Below are positions 1-5,872 of a DNA stretch of 6,355 nt, one piece after another (positions within the stretch are counted from its first letter, which is position 1; the number at the start of each line of letters is the position of its first letter). The DNA is from DASTDH01 sp035601575. GTDB lineage: Bacteria; Verrucomicrobiota; Verrucomicrobiia; Chthoniobacterales; JAFAMB01. Made by a program: the position numbers and the translations under genes. Below the pieces are notes generated by a model that worked only from the letters and a program-made list of their open reading frames with translations, did not search any database and was not told the origin of the DNA. The stretch is from positions 1 through 6,355 of the forward strand of contig DATNNZ010000097.1 in NCBI GenBank assembly GCA_035601575.1, in the 5' to 3' direction.

Positions 1-1
1 G

Positions 2-400
2 GATGGAAAGCCCGTGCGGCGCGCATTGGGAGAAATGAAGCTGAAGTCCGAGATCGCTCGACCAACTGTTTATGAAACGCTTGAACCGGACCAGGTATAC
101 ACGGTTTCCGGCGCTGCATGGGCGGGCGAGACCGAGGTAACTGAGATCGCGGTGAGCACTGACGGTGGCCAAACCTGGGCTGAGGCAGAATTCTTAGACC
201 CTGTTCAACGGCATGCGTGGCGACGCTGGAAATTCGATTGGCTTACACCGAAGAAGCCGGGACGATACACCTTGCTGGCCCGTGCCAAAGATGCCAAAGG
301 CGGCGCGCAGCCTGATAAGCATGATCAGAACTACGACACCTATGTGATCGATCATCCTCTTCCAATTGAGGTATTTGTTGGCCCTAAAAACGGTAATTAA
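2..400 (+). CDS. Sulfite oxidase-type molybdenum oxidoreductase, C-terminal fragment (cut by window start)
   Basis: The frame is open from the first bases of the window to TAA at 398-400, so 132 C-terminal residues are visible and the true start lies upstream. The fragment matches the Mo-co oxidoreductase dimerisation domain (immunoglobulin-like) that follows the molybdopterin-binding domain in sulfite oxidases and sulfite dehydrogenases. Visible family features are the MKLKSEIARP entry (residues 12-21), the GAAWAGE turn, the VSTDGGQTWAEAEF segment typical of this fold, and W-K-F/W-rich strands before the end. Enzymes of this family oxidise sulfite to sulfate, or act on related substrates, often in the periplasm; the substrate here cannot be decided because the cofactor domain and active-site cysteine are outside the window. 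No partner cytochrome gene follows. The family is well supported, the exact enzyme is not. Confidence 0.88.
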   Translation, partial: DGKPVRRALGEMKLKSEIARPTVYETLEPDQVYTVSGAAWAGETEVTEIAVSTDGGQTWAEAEFLDPVQRHAWRRWKFDWLTPKKPGRYTLLARAKDAKGGAQPDKHDQNYDTYVIDHPLPIEVFVGPKNGN

Positions 401-776
401 GCCAAACGGCCACAAAGCCTGCGTCTTGTTTTCCCATGTCGTGCAGGTACAAGAAGCTCGAATCCGCGCTAATGGGCGGGACCAGGAAAAACGGGGGGCT
501 AGACTGGATTGCTTCTGCTTCGGTCTCCATGGAGGGATGCCACCGTGACAGCGTTTCGGGGGAACATAGTAGACCAAGATCAGCTTCGCCGCCCTCTCGG
601 CCCCCGGTTTTTCCCGGTCTCGTCTGCGGCCGACGGCGGTATCGGACGATTAACCGGTAGAGCAAGCTGCGGCTGCAACCTAGTCTTTCGGCCGCCTTAT
701 CGGCTCGGGCGTGCGTAATTGCACCCCGTCAATTAAGAGGCGGTGGCATGTCGCGCCGATGCCCTAGAGGCAGCAG
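401..776. other. Gene-free interval with a long inverted repeat
   Basis: This stretch lies between the stop codons of two convergent genes. Short open frames exist on both strands, but none shows a recognisable protein motif or a convincing start. The main structure is the spaced inverted repeat at 473-500 and 599-626, listed separately. A small hairpin GGCAT/ATGCC (745-749 / 759-763) and a perfect 10-bp palindrome CTCCATGGAG (525-534) are also present. No T-run follows any of them, so no intrinsic terminator can be called for either flanking gene. Confidence 0.6.
473..626. repeat. Spaced inverted repeat, MITE-like or structured RNA candidate
   Basis: Positions 480-499 and 600-619 are reverse complements at 18 of 20 bases, built around a GGAAAAAC / GTTTTTCC core with flanking G/C runs. 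As + strand RNA the pairing extends outward to 473/626 with G-U pairs. The arms are separated by about 100 bases, which include a perfect 10-bp palindrome (525-534). Such geometry fits the ends of a tiny non-autonomous mobile element or a long stem in a transcript. No target-site duplication is obvious and no transposase remnant is recognised inside, so the nature of the element is open. Confidence 0.5.
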
Positions 777-1301
777 CTATTCGAACATCTGGTACCAATT
801 ATGCTCCGCTTTGATTACATGCTCAAGGGAGTGGGTATGAAACTCTTTTTTCGCCGCGGGATGTTCATAAACGTATAGTTTTCCTTTTACGATAGAGAAC
901 ACTGTCGGATCGCTATCCGTTAACTTGCTGTTTTTCACTCCATTGGCGCAATAACCGCCATACTGCGGGACATATTTTGAAGGATCTTTCTTGAAAGTAG
1001 CCAGGTCCGCGGCGGAGCTAAAGTAGTAGGTCGCACCTTGATAGGTGGTCTGGTACTTAGGACTTCCTTTAACGGCTTTGTCTTGGGCGAAATAACCCAC
1101 CACGTCATAGCCCTTCAAAATTACTCCGGTGCTATCCACATTTACCTTGTGCGCGCCTTTCTCTACCCATACCCGCATATATCCCGGATGAGAGCCTTTC
1201 AGATCGCCGCCGATGCGGTCGGAGGGAACGCCTCTCACCGCGCCGCTGCTGGCATGTGCCACGAGCGTACATAAAGCCAAAACTGTAAGCGTATGTTTCA
1301 T
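777..1301 (-). CDS. Secreted YHS-domain protein
   Basis: A 174-residue protein is predicted. I chose the ATG at 1301-1299 because AGGA lies about 6 bases upstream and the product then begins with a signal peptide (MKHTLTVLALCTLVAHASSG, residues 1-20). An in-frame start at 1346 would bury that signal behind 15 charged residues. Residues about 60-147 carry the YHS-type pattern: GYDVVGYF (64-71), KGSPKYQTTYQGATYYF (78-94), a DPSKYVPQYGGYCANGV block (106-122) and IVKGKLYVYEH (137-147). The C-terminus has His155, His157, His161 and an AEHNW segment (165-169) as in related YHS family proteins. YHS domains are associated with metal- and redox-linked proteins, but the biochemical role of stand-alone exported members is not settled. 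The likely location is the periplasm. It is convergent with the sulfite oxidase-like gene and has no operon partner in view. Confidence 0.85.
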   Translation of the reverse strand: MKHTLTVLALCTLVAHASSGAVRGVPSDRIGGDLKGSHPGYMRVWVEKGAHKVNVDSTGVILKGYDVVGYFAQDKAVKGSPKYQTTYQGATYYFSSAADLATFKKDPSKYVPQYGGYCANGVKNSKLTDSDPTVFSIVKGKLYVYEHPAAKKEFHTHSLEHVIKAEHNWYQMFE

Positions 1302-1681
1302 TTTGGTTCCTGAAAGAATGCGCCTTTTCTTTACCCTGTCATGCAAAACTTTTGTAGCAAATGGATCAAATGCATGGCATTAGGATGCATCAGGCCGGAA
1401 GTCGTTTCAGAAGTTCAGGATCGCGTTGAGGCGGACAAAATGCCAAGTGTTGAAGTCGCCGATCGCAGAACTCCGCGTGGCAGCGAGCGAGCCAATTGGA
1501 AAAAGCAAACTCTCTAAATTCCGTTGATCCTTTGGTAACCAGATCGAACAATTCTCGGTAGCTACTCCATTCCGGGACGGATAGCCCTACCTCGATCTGA
1601 GCCTATCGAAATTACCGGCTTGCGCCTGCTCTAGAGTCGCGAGATTAATAGAAATTCGGGTTCACTAGTTCGCTTTCATTC
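1302..1681. other. Divergent intergenic region between YHS gene and PLD operon
   Basis: The two genes on either side point away from each other, so both their promoters should lie here. No strong promoter is visible. The best candidate for the rightward operon is weak: TTGCGC at 1620-1625 followed 18 bases later by ATTAAT (1644-1649). Leftward, the roughly 80 bases before the YHS start are AT-rich without a clear -10/-35 pair. The middle (1407-1586) carries a start-less open frame on the minus strand that looks like the tail of an outer-membrane protein and is listed separately. Confidence 0.5.
1407..1586 (-). pseudogene. Possible orphan C-terminus of an outer-membrane beta-barrel protein
   Basis: A minus-strand frame open from the stop at 1589-1587 to TGA at 1409-1407 encodes about 59 residues with no plausible start. 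It ends GDFNTWHFVRLNAILNF-stop. The terminal phenylalanine with hydrophobic residues at positions -3 (Leu), -5 (Ala), -7 (Leu) and -9 (Val) is the classic last beta-strand signature recognised by the BAM machinery. The upstream part of the fragment has no recognisable barrel sequence and an in-frame stop precedes it, so if this is real it is a decayed remnant. The call rests on one short motif, hence low confidence. Confidence 0.33.
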
Positions 1682-2674
1682 ATGTCGTTAACCATCCCGT
1701 ATCTGATCGTCCAGCCCGACCACGGTGTTACTCCTGTCCGCGAATTCATCCGAAGCGCGCAACAATCGCTGTTGATCAAACAATTTACATTTACGGATCC
1801 CTCTTTGATCGAGGCCGTCATCGAGCGAAAGAATTCCGGGGTGGCGGTCCAGGTGATGCTGAATTCAAAACGATCCGGTGGCGACCGGGCCAACGATGAA
1901 GCCTTCGAAACGTTGCAGAAATCCGGGATCAACGTTCGCTGGGCAAACCCTAAATTTTACGTTACGCATGAGAAATCAATCGTGATCGACAATCGGGTGG
2001 CACTCATCGCTACCTTCAATTTGTGTGAGAAGTATTTCACCCTGACCCGGGATTACGGTGTGATCGTATTCGACCCGGCTAAGGTTGAACAGATTGCCGC
2101 CGGATTCGAGGCCGATTGGGAACAACGGGATTGGATACCGTCGGCCCAGTCGGGTCTGCTTTGGAGTAATCACAACTCGCGATTATTGATGTCTAATTTC
2201 ATCGACAAGGCTCAAAGCCGACTCGATGTGCAGCATCCAAAGCTTGTCGACACCACGATTCTTGAGCGCCTGGTAAGCGCGGCCCAGCGAGGCGTGCACG
2301 TACGCGTCCTTTGCGGCGGAAAACATGGCATCAGCGATTGGGACATTCTTGATTCCTTTTCCTCTTGGCGAATCCTTCACTATTCCGGAGTAAAGGTGCA
2401 TAAGCAAAAGAACTTGCGCTTACATGCCAAGTTGCTGCTGGCTGATCGTAAACATGCCTTAGTAGGTTCAATGAATATCGACCGTAGTGCTTTTGATCTG
2501 CGCCGAGAATTGGGCATTACTATCCAGGATCCAGCAATCGTGACCCGTCTAGAGCAGGTCTTCGAGCACGATTGGTTTCTCTCTCATCATTACAAGGCGC
2601 CGGATCCGCTCGACCCAGAGTCGCACCATCACGAAACGGATTTTCCTCATGACCCAGATCTAATGCATGAGTGA
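1682..2674 (+). CDS. Phospholipase D-like protein with two HKD motifs and a His-rich tail
   Basis: This 330-residue protein has the two-fold PLD superfamily architecture. The first motif is HEKSIVID (His96, Lys98, Asp103) followed by Asn113; the usual Gly-Ser after it is Ala110-Thr111. The second is complete: HAKLLLAD (His248, Lys250, Asp255) with GSMN at 262-265 and the downstream RREL (274-277). The paired histidines are the expected nucleophile and general acid for phosphodiester cleavage or transfer, as in cardiolipin synthases, phospholipases D and PLD-type nucleases. Length and lack of an N-terminal membrane anchor or signal peptide argue against a standard cardiolipin synthase; the substrate is unknown. 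The tail (310-330) is rich in His, Asp and Glu. ATG 1682 is the only start after an upstream in-frame TAG at 1649 and has no clear Shine-Dalgarno. Its last 8 bases overlap the start of the next gene, so the two are probably translationally coupled. Confidence 0.85.
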   Translation: MSLTIPYLIVQPDHGVTPVREFIRSAQQSLLIKQFTFTDPSLIEAVIERKNSGVAVQVMLNSKRSGGDRANDEAFETLQKSGINVRWANPKFYVTHEKSIVIDNRVALIATFNLCEKYFTLTRDYGVIVFDPAKVEQIAAGFEADWEQRDWIPSAQSGLLWSNHNSRLLMSNFIDKAQSRLDVQHPKLVDTTILERLVSAAQRGVHVRVLCGGKHGISDWDILDSFSSWRILHYSGVKVHKQKNLRLHAKLLLADRKHALVGSMNIDRSAFDLRRELGITIQDPAIVTRLEQVFEHDWFLSHHYKAPDPLDPESHHHETDFPHDPDLMHE

Positions 2675-3233
2675 TCGGGCCACTGGGAAACAGAAATCGG
2701 ATCCGTCACCCTCGTTGTGGGAACTGGTTCTAGCCTTTAACCAGATTGCGTTGGCGTCGTTCGGAGGCGGGCTTTCCGCGTGGTCTCGTGAAATCGTTGT
2801 GGTGGAAAAGAAATGGATGCACGAGGAAGAGTTTCTCAGCGCTGCCACCATGTGCCGAATTCTACCCGGTGCCAATCAGGTGAATATGGCGGTATTCATC
2901 GGCACAAAGTTCCACGGCATTCCGGGTGCCATTGTCGCCGTGTTCGGTCTGTGCGCGATTCCGGTAATTTTGGTACTCGGGTTGGCTGTCGCCTATTTTC
3001 AGTTTCATCATGTTCCTTCGTTGCAGAAAACTTTGCATGGGGCTGCTGCTGCCGCGGTAGCACTGACCATTGCTATGGCCGTAAAAACCGGCCAAAAATG
3101 TCTGCATGAGCTGCCGGCGATTCTGCTTTTTCTCGCCACATTGACGATGAACGGTCTCCTTCGTTGGCCGTTGCTGCTGACCCTGGCAATCCTTGGCCCG
3201 CTGAGCCTGGCTTGGGCCTGGCCGAGGAAGTAA
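2667..3233 (+). CDS. chrA: Chromate transporter, N-terminal-type half (short CHR protein)
   Basis: This 188-residue membrane protein is a single CHR domain, about half the size of classical two-domain ChrA. Family signatures are SFGGGLSAWSREIV (31-44), the EEEFLSAATMCRILPGANQVNMAVFIG segment (53-79) and IPGAIVAVFGL (85-95), followed by several hydrophobic helices to residue 186. In most relatives the core reads PGPN; here it is PGAN (67-70). Short CHR proteins occur as tandem pairs that together act as a transporter expelling chromate, or possibly other oxyanions such as sulfate, across the inner membrane. The next gene is the matching second half, 5 bases downstream. The ATG at 2667 overlaps the PLD gene stop (ATG CAT GAG TGA region), giving a tight operon. 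The domain is clear; the transported ion is inferred from the family only. Confidence 0.9.
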   Translation: MSDRATGKQKSDPSPSLWELVLAFNQIALASFGGGLSAWSREIVVVEKKWMHEEEFLSAATMCRILPGANQVNMAVFIGTKFHGIPGAIVAVFGLCAIPVILVLGLAVAYFQFHHVPSLQKTLHGAAAAAVALTIAMAVKTGQKCLHELPAILLFLATLTMNGLLRWPLLLTLAILGPLSLAWAWPRK

Positions 3234-3238
3234 AAGCT

Positions 3239-3760
3239 GTGAAGACACTGGTCCAAATTTTCCTCCTCTTCAGTTCGCTCTCCCTTCTTTCAATCGGAGG
3301 AGGTAATTCAGTCCTGCCGGAGATGCACCGCCAATCAGTGGGGAAATATTATTGGCTCACTGACAATCAATTCGCCGATGTTTTCGCAATATCTCAGGCT
3401 GCGCCCGGTCCCAGCATTCTAATTGTTACTCTCATTGGCTACAAAGCAGCCGGCATTCTCGGCGGCGTGCTGGCAACGGTAGCTGTTATCCTACCCGCCG
3501 CTACTGTGGTCTATTTGGTCACTTTCTTCTGGCAGCATGCCGAAAGATCACCCTTACGCCAGGCGATCGAAAAGGGGTTTGCTCCACTTACCGTAGGACT
3601 AGTCCTCGCCAGTGCCTACATCATGGGCAAATCAACTGACCACGACTGGAGAGCTTTTCTGCTGACCGGCCTTTGCGCGCTGATCTTTATTTTCACCAGG
3701 ACCAATCCCCTGATCATCGTCGCCCTGGCCGGACTGATCGGTTTTCTCGGCTGGGTATAA
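3239..3760 (+). CDS. chrA: Chromate transporter, C-terminal-type half (short CHR protein)
   Basis: This is the second half-size CHR protein, 173 residues. I chose GTG 3239 because GAGGA (3224-3228) lies about 10 bases upstream, it follows the previous stop by 5 bases, and the protein then begins directly at the first hydrophobic helix; the ATG at 3164 would overlap the preceding gene by about 70 bases and add a non-family leader. Signatures are SIGGGNSVLPEMHRQ (18-32), WLTDNQFADVFAISQAAPGPS (39-59) and LIGYKAAGILGG (65-76), all typical of the second CHR half. PGPN of relatives is PGPS here. Hydrophobic helices run through 76-98, 112-130 and 138-171. It presumably pairs with the upstream half to form an antiparallel transporter. 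No chrB-type regulator is seen in the window. Confidence 0.9.
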   Translation: MKTLVQIFLLFSSLSLLSIGGGNSVLPEMHRQSVGKYYWLTDNQFADVFAISQAAPGPSILIVTLIGYKAAGILGGVLATVAVILPAATVVYLVTFFWQHAERSPLRQAIEKGFAPLTVGLVLASAYIMGKSTDHDWRAFLLTGLCALIFIFTRTNPLIIVALAGLIGFLGWV

Positions 3761-4233
3761 CTGAGCTTGTCGGCGACCGACCAAATCGGACTCGTGTCGT
3801 CCGGCGAGCGTTTTCTGAACTTTGACAGAAGTCTTCGACCGAGGCACGAGGCGGATCAGGCGTTCAACCCAAAGCTGGAATAACTCCTCGCAAACTGATG
3901 AATGACCGGAGGCAGCACCGTCACAAGCAAGAGCCGCCCCAAGTGAACAATTCCGGGCGATTGCGCATGTTAGAGTTTTATATGTCGCGGCGCTGATTGG
4001 CCGGCTGGTGTCCCTACCAACAGTACTTTCAAGCCGGTACAGGCGTTTCAAACCTCTATCGGGACCGACTTGTTGACTGTGAACTAATTGTACATGCTCT
4101 GGGAGCGTCGGGAGTATCTGCGAGACGATGGCAGGCCTAACCGGCCGTTTGGTTACAACGTAATGATCAATGACTAGATGTGTGAGTCCCGTTGTTAGAA
4201 GGCAAGTTATCGCATCCTCAACAGAATCGACTA
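3761..4233. other. Gene-free interval between the CHR operon and the Tn3 remnant
   Basis: No gene is recognised on either strand. A small hairpin GTCGG-cga-CCGAC (3769-3781) lies 8 bases after the CHR stop codon and might help end transcription, but there is no T-run. On the minus strand a frame stays open from 4315 to 3632, crossing the Tn3 end, this interval and the antisense side of the CHR gene. Its translation shows no family motif and its position across a transposon end makes a real gene unlikely. Confidence 0.5.
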
Positions 4234-4267
4234 GGGGCTCGTGGTTATGGTTGAAGGAGGTGTTAAG
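4234..4267. repeat. Candidate Tn3-family terminal inverted repeat
   Basis: The segment begins GGGG and ends GTTAAG, the outer and inner hallmarks of Tn3-family ends, which are usually about 38 bp and have the form GGGG...TTAAG. It lies about 50 bases beyond the restored stop codon of the TnpA remnant (4318), exactly where the transposon end is expected, and in the correct orientation with GGGG outermost. Here it is about 34 bp. The matching end is not found in the window, so this rests on position and end motifs alone. Confidence 0.45.
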
Positions 4268-4317
4268 TAGGCCTAAACCCAACAACGCTGTCACCAGCCG
4301 CAAAGTAGGAGTCAATT

Positions 4318-4882
4318 TCAGGCGGCAACGGCCGTTTCAATTACTAATCGCTCGTTCATGTCCAGGCGGAACGTCCCATAAGGCGTGACGTGGCTGTAAA
4401 TAAGCGGCGTCAATGCCCGGAGGTCTTCCAAAATGCATGCGCCCTTGCCACTGTGGTTTGTGCAACACCTGTTGGATCATTAACGTGTTGATATAGACCA
4501 GGCAGAGTTGGAGCAGGTGCAACGAGAGCATCGTAATTTCTTGATCTTCACGGCGATTGGTCGCGAACTCTCCGCCTTTGCCGTAAAGGATAAAATTGTT
4601 GGCGCTATTCCAGTTCTCTACCACGTTCAAGCCTTCATTAATTTCGCGCCGCAACTCCAGCGAATGCAAATAGCGACAAAGAAAAATGGTCTTCATCGCT
4701 TTGCCGAGTTCGGCGAGAGCTTTGTACGTCGGTTGCTGTAAATTGCTGCGTGTGAAGCGGCGCAGGATGGATTCCGTCTCGGCAATGCCCAGGCGAAGCG
4801 CGGTCGCGTATTTGACCATTTGATCGTATTGTTGGCGAATCAGGATCCAGTCAATCTTTGGCGCGCGTGGAGATTGCCCCAC
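4318..4882 (-). pseudogene. tnpA: Tn3-family transposase TnpA, C-terminal remnant with a frameshift
   Basis: The minus strand encodes the end of the Tn3 DDE-type transposase domain: KIDWILIRQQYDQMVKYATALRLG, then TYKALAELGKAMKTIFLCRYLHS, NEGLNVVENWNSANNFILYGKGG and EDQEITMLSLHLLQLCLVYINTLMIQQVL, all highly characteristic. After QWQGRM the frame is lost at an A4 run (4430-4433 on the + strand; T4 on the coding strand). Reading one base on restores EDLRALTPLIYSHVTPYGTF and then LDMNERLVIE, ending at TGA 4320-4318. Without the shift, the protein would end at 4337 with an unrelated tail. About 175 residues remain of a transposase usually near 1000, so it is non-functional. Upstream of KIDW the frame remains open to a stop at 4957-4955 but family similarity fades. 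Transposition activity is not expected; it marks an old Tn3 insertion. Confidence 0.9.
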
Positions 4883-5296
4883 CCTATCAAGTTCTTGAGC
4901 GATGTCTGGCCGGAGTAATTGAAGAACAATGTGTGCCGGCTGCGCCAGGTCGCTTCAACTGTTGCGAGTTCGTCAGTAATCAAGGCGGCATTAGCCTCCA
5001 CACCAGAATGACCCCAAGACTTCTGGTGCCCTCGGGCGCTTCCGAGCCGCTCCAGGTCCCCGCATCAACAGCCGAACGTCGCTCAAGGTGCGGGAGTCGA
5101 TAACGATATGAAGATCCTCGCGGCGAAACAGCATTACGAACCCTAATAGTACCGAGGCCGATGGGTAGAGCGTGTTGGACTAAGGTCCAATATGAATGTC
5201 CGATGAAAAATGATATGTTTTTTTGAGTTCGGAGCTTTGCTGGCGCCTATCGGCGACAGGATACGGACGCAACGATCATGAACGAAAGACCCAATT
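4883..5296. other. Gene-free interval between Tn3 remnant and lipoprotein gene
   Basis: No complete gene is recognised. A 47-codon minus-strand frame (5134-4991) begins MLFRREDLHIVIDSRTLSDV; this looks protein-like but I cannot assign a family, and it may be a further gene fragment. A perfect palindrome at 5175-5190 is listed separately. A run of seven T (5218-5224) follows it. No convincing sigma-70 promoter for the lipoprotein gene is seen; TTGAGT (5223-5228) has no good -10 partner. A nine-codon ATG frame (5278-5307) overlaps the lipoprotein start. Confidence 0.45.
5175..5190. promoter_or_regulatory. Perfect palindromic box TTGGAC-TAAG-GTCCAA (copy 1)
   Basis: Two perfect 6-base arms flank TAAG, located about 107 bases before the lipoprotein start. 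The layout GGAC-N4-GTCC resembles the core of boxes bound by NarL/DosR-class response regulators (DosR consensus TTSGGGACTWWAGTCCCSAA), suggesting an operator, but this is resemblance only. A near-identical copy lies at 5857-5872, so a dispersed repeat is the alternative reading. Confidence 0.45.
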
Positions 5297-5761
5297 TTGA
5301 AATGTAATTTAGCAACGGTGACGCTCCTCAACAAGTTCAGGCCCGTTACGCTATGCCTGCTGGTCTTGCTAACCGCTTGCAGCACTGTGCAAACGGGCCA
5401 GCAGTCCTCCTCGACTGTTCCGGACCCCAGCGCGAACCTGGCGACCGTCTACTTCTATCGAGCAAATAACTCGCCTGGCTCAGCTGTGGGAGTCGACATC
5501 AAAGATAACGGCATAGACATTGGCACGCTGCAGGATGGTACCTACTTCGTTTGCCATACAAATCCGGGGCAACACGCCCTCACTGCTACGACGGATACAG
5601 CTTCGACTCAGAATTTCGAACTACAGCCCGGTGCGATCTACTATATGGAGGCAGGCGTTGTTCCCAGCCAACATATTTTGCGGCCGTCGTTAAGTATCGT
5701 ATTTGATCTGCAAGGCCAGTCAGCGATCCAGAACTTGCAGCTCCTAAGCTATAATGAGTAA
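5297..5761 (+). CDS. DUF2846-type outer-membrane or periplasmic lipoprotein
   Basis: This 154-residue protein has a signal sequence with a lipobox (LTAC, Cys28 followed by Ser), so it should be lipid-modified and anchored in the cell envelope. The mature part resembles DUF2846 proteins: an ATVYFYRANN strand (49-58), a VDIKDNGIDIGTLQDGTYF segment (66-84), a PGQHAL turn (90-95) and an AIYYMEAGV strand (113-121), a small beta-sandwich of unknown function. TTG 5297 is the first start after an in-frame TGA at 5279; only a weak purine stretch (GAAAGA, 5284-5289) precedes it. GTG 5318 is a possible alternative and would give a more usual signal length. The gene stands alone, between transposon debris and a ligase fragment, and appears intact. 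Asp, not at +2 (Ser instead), does not indicate inner-membrane retention, so outer-membrane sorting is likely. Confidence 0.78.
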   Translation: MKCNLATVTLLNKFRPVTLCLLVLLTACSTVQTGQQSSSTVPDPSANLATVYFYRANNSPGSAVGVDIKDNGIDIGTLQDGTYFVCHTNPGQHALTATTDTASTQNFELQPGAIYYMEAGVVPSQHILRPSLSIVFDLQGQSAIQNLQLLSYNE

Positions 5762-5774
5762 CACCGGGCGCGCC

Positions 5775-5799
5775 CGCGGACGGTAATATGCCATCCGCG
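5775..5799 (+). terminator. Weak hairpin after the lipoprotein gene
   Basis: CGCGGACGG (5775-5783) and CCATCCGCG (5791-5799) can pair as a 9-bp stem with one C-A mismatch and a 7-base loop, starting 13 bases after the stop codon. No T-run follows, so it is not a classical intrinsic terminator; it may slow transcription or protect the 3' end. Confidence 0.25.
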
Positions 5800-5856
5800 C
5801 GAAGCGAAGGCAGCCGTCAGCGCATCGTCTATGGGAATTCGCCTGTAGCTTGACTA

Positions 5857-5872
5857 TTGGACTAAGATCCAG
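5857..5872. repeat. Imperfect palindromic box TTGGAC-TAAG-ATCCAG (copy 2)
   Basis: Fourteen of 16 bases equal copy 1 at 5175-5190, in the same orientation as judged from the asymmetric TAAG centre. It overlaps the stop codon of the ligase fragment frame (5862-5864), about a dozen bases beyond the point where ligase similarity ends. No intact gene starts immediately next to it in the window, so a regulatory role is harder to support here than for copy 1. Confidence 0.4.

Noticed and set aside
194..577. A 127-codon minus-strand open frame over the sulfite oxidase end
   Set aside because: More than half is antisense to the well-supported Mo-enzyme gene, and the remainder has no recognisable motif.
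1302..1346. Upstream start for the YHS protein adding 15 residues
   Set aside because: It would place charged residues ahead of a clear signal peptide, while the ATG at 1301 has a good AGGA site.
3164..3238. Upstream ATG for the second CHR protein
   Set aside because: It overlaps the preceding gene by about 70 bases and adds a leader not typical of the family; GTG 3239 has a Shine-Dalgarno and gives family-like length.
3632..4315. A 227-codon minus-strand open frame
   Set aside because: It runs antisense through the second CHR gene and across the likely Tn3 end, shows no family motif and no ribosome site; its length is partly borrowed from the antisense of a real gene.
5143..5385. Minus-strand 80-codon frame
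   Set aside because: It overlaps the lipoprotein start and signal sequence antisense and contains no recognisable domain.
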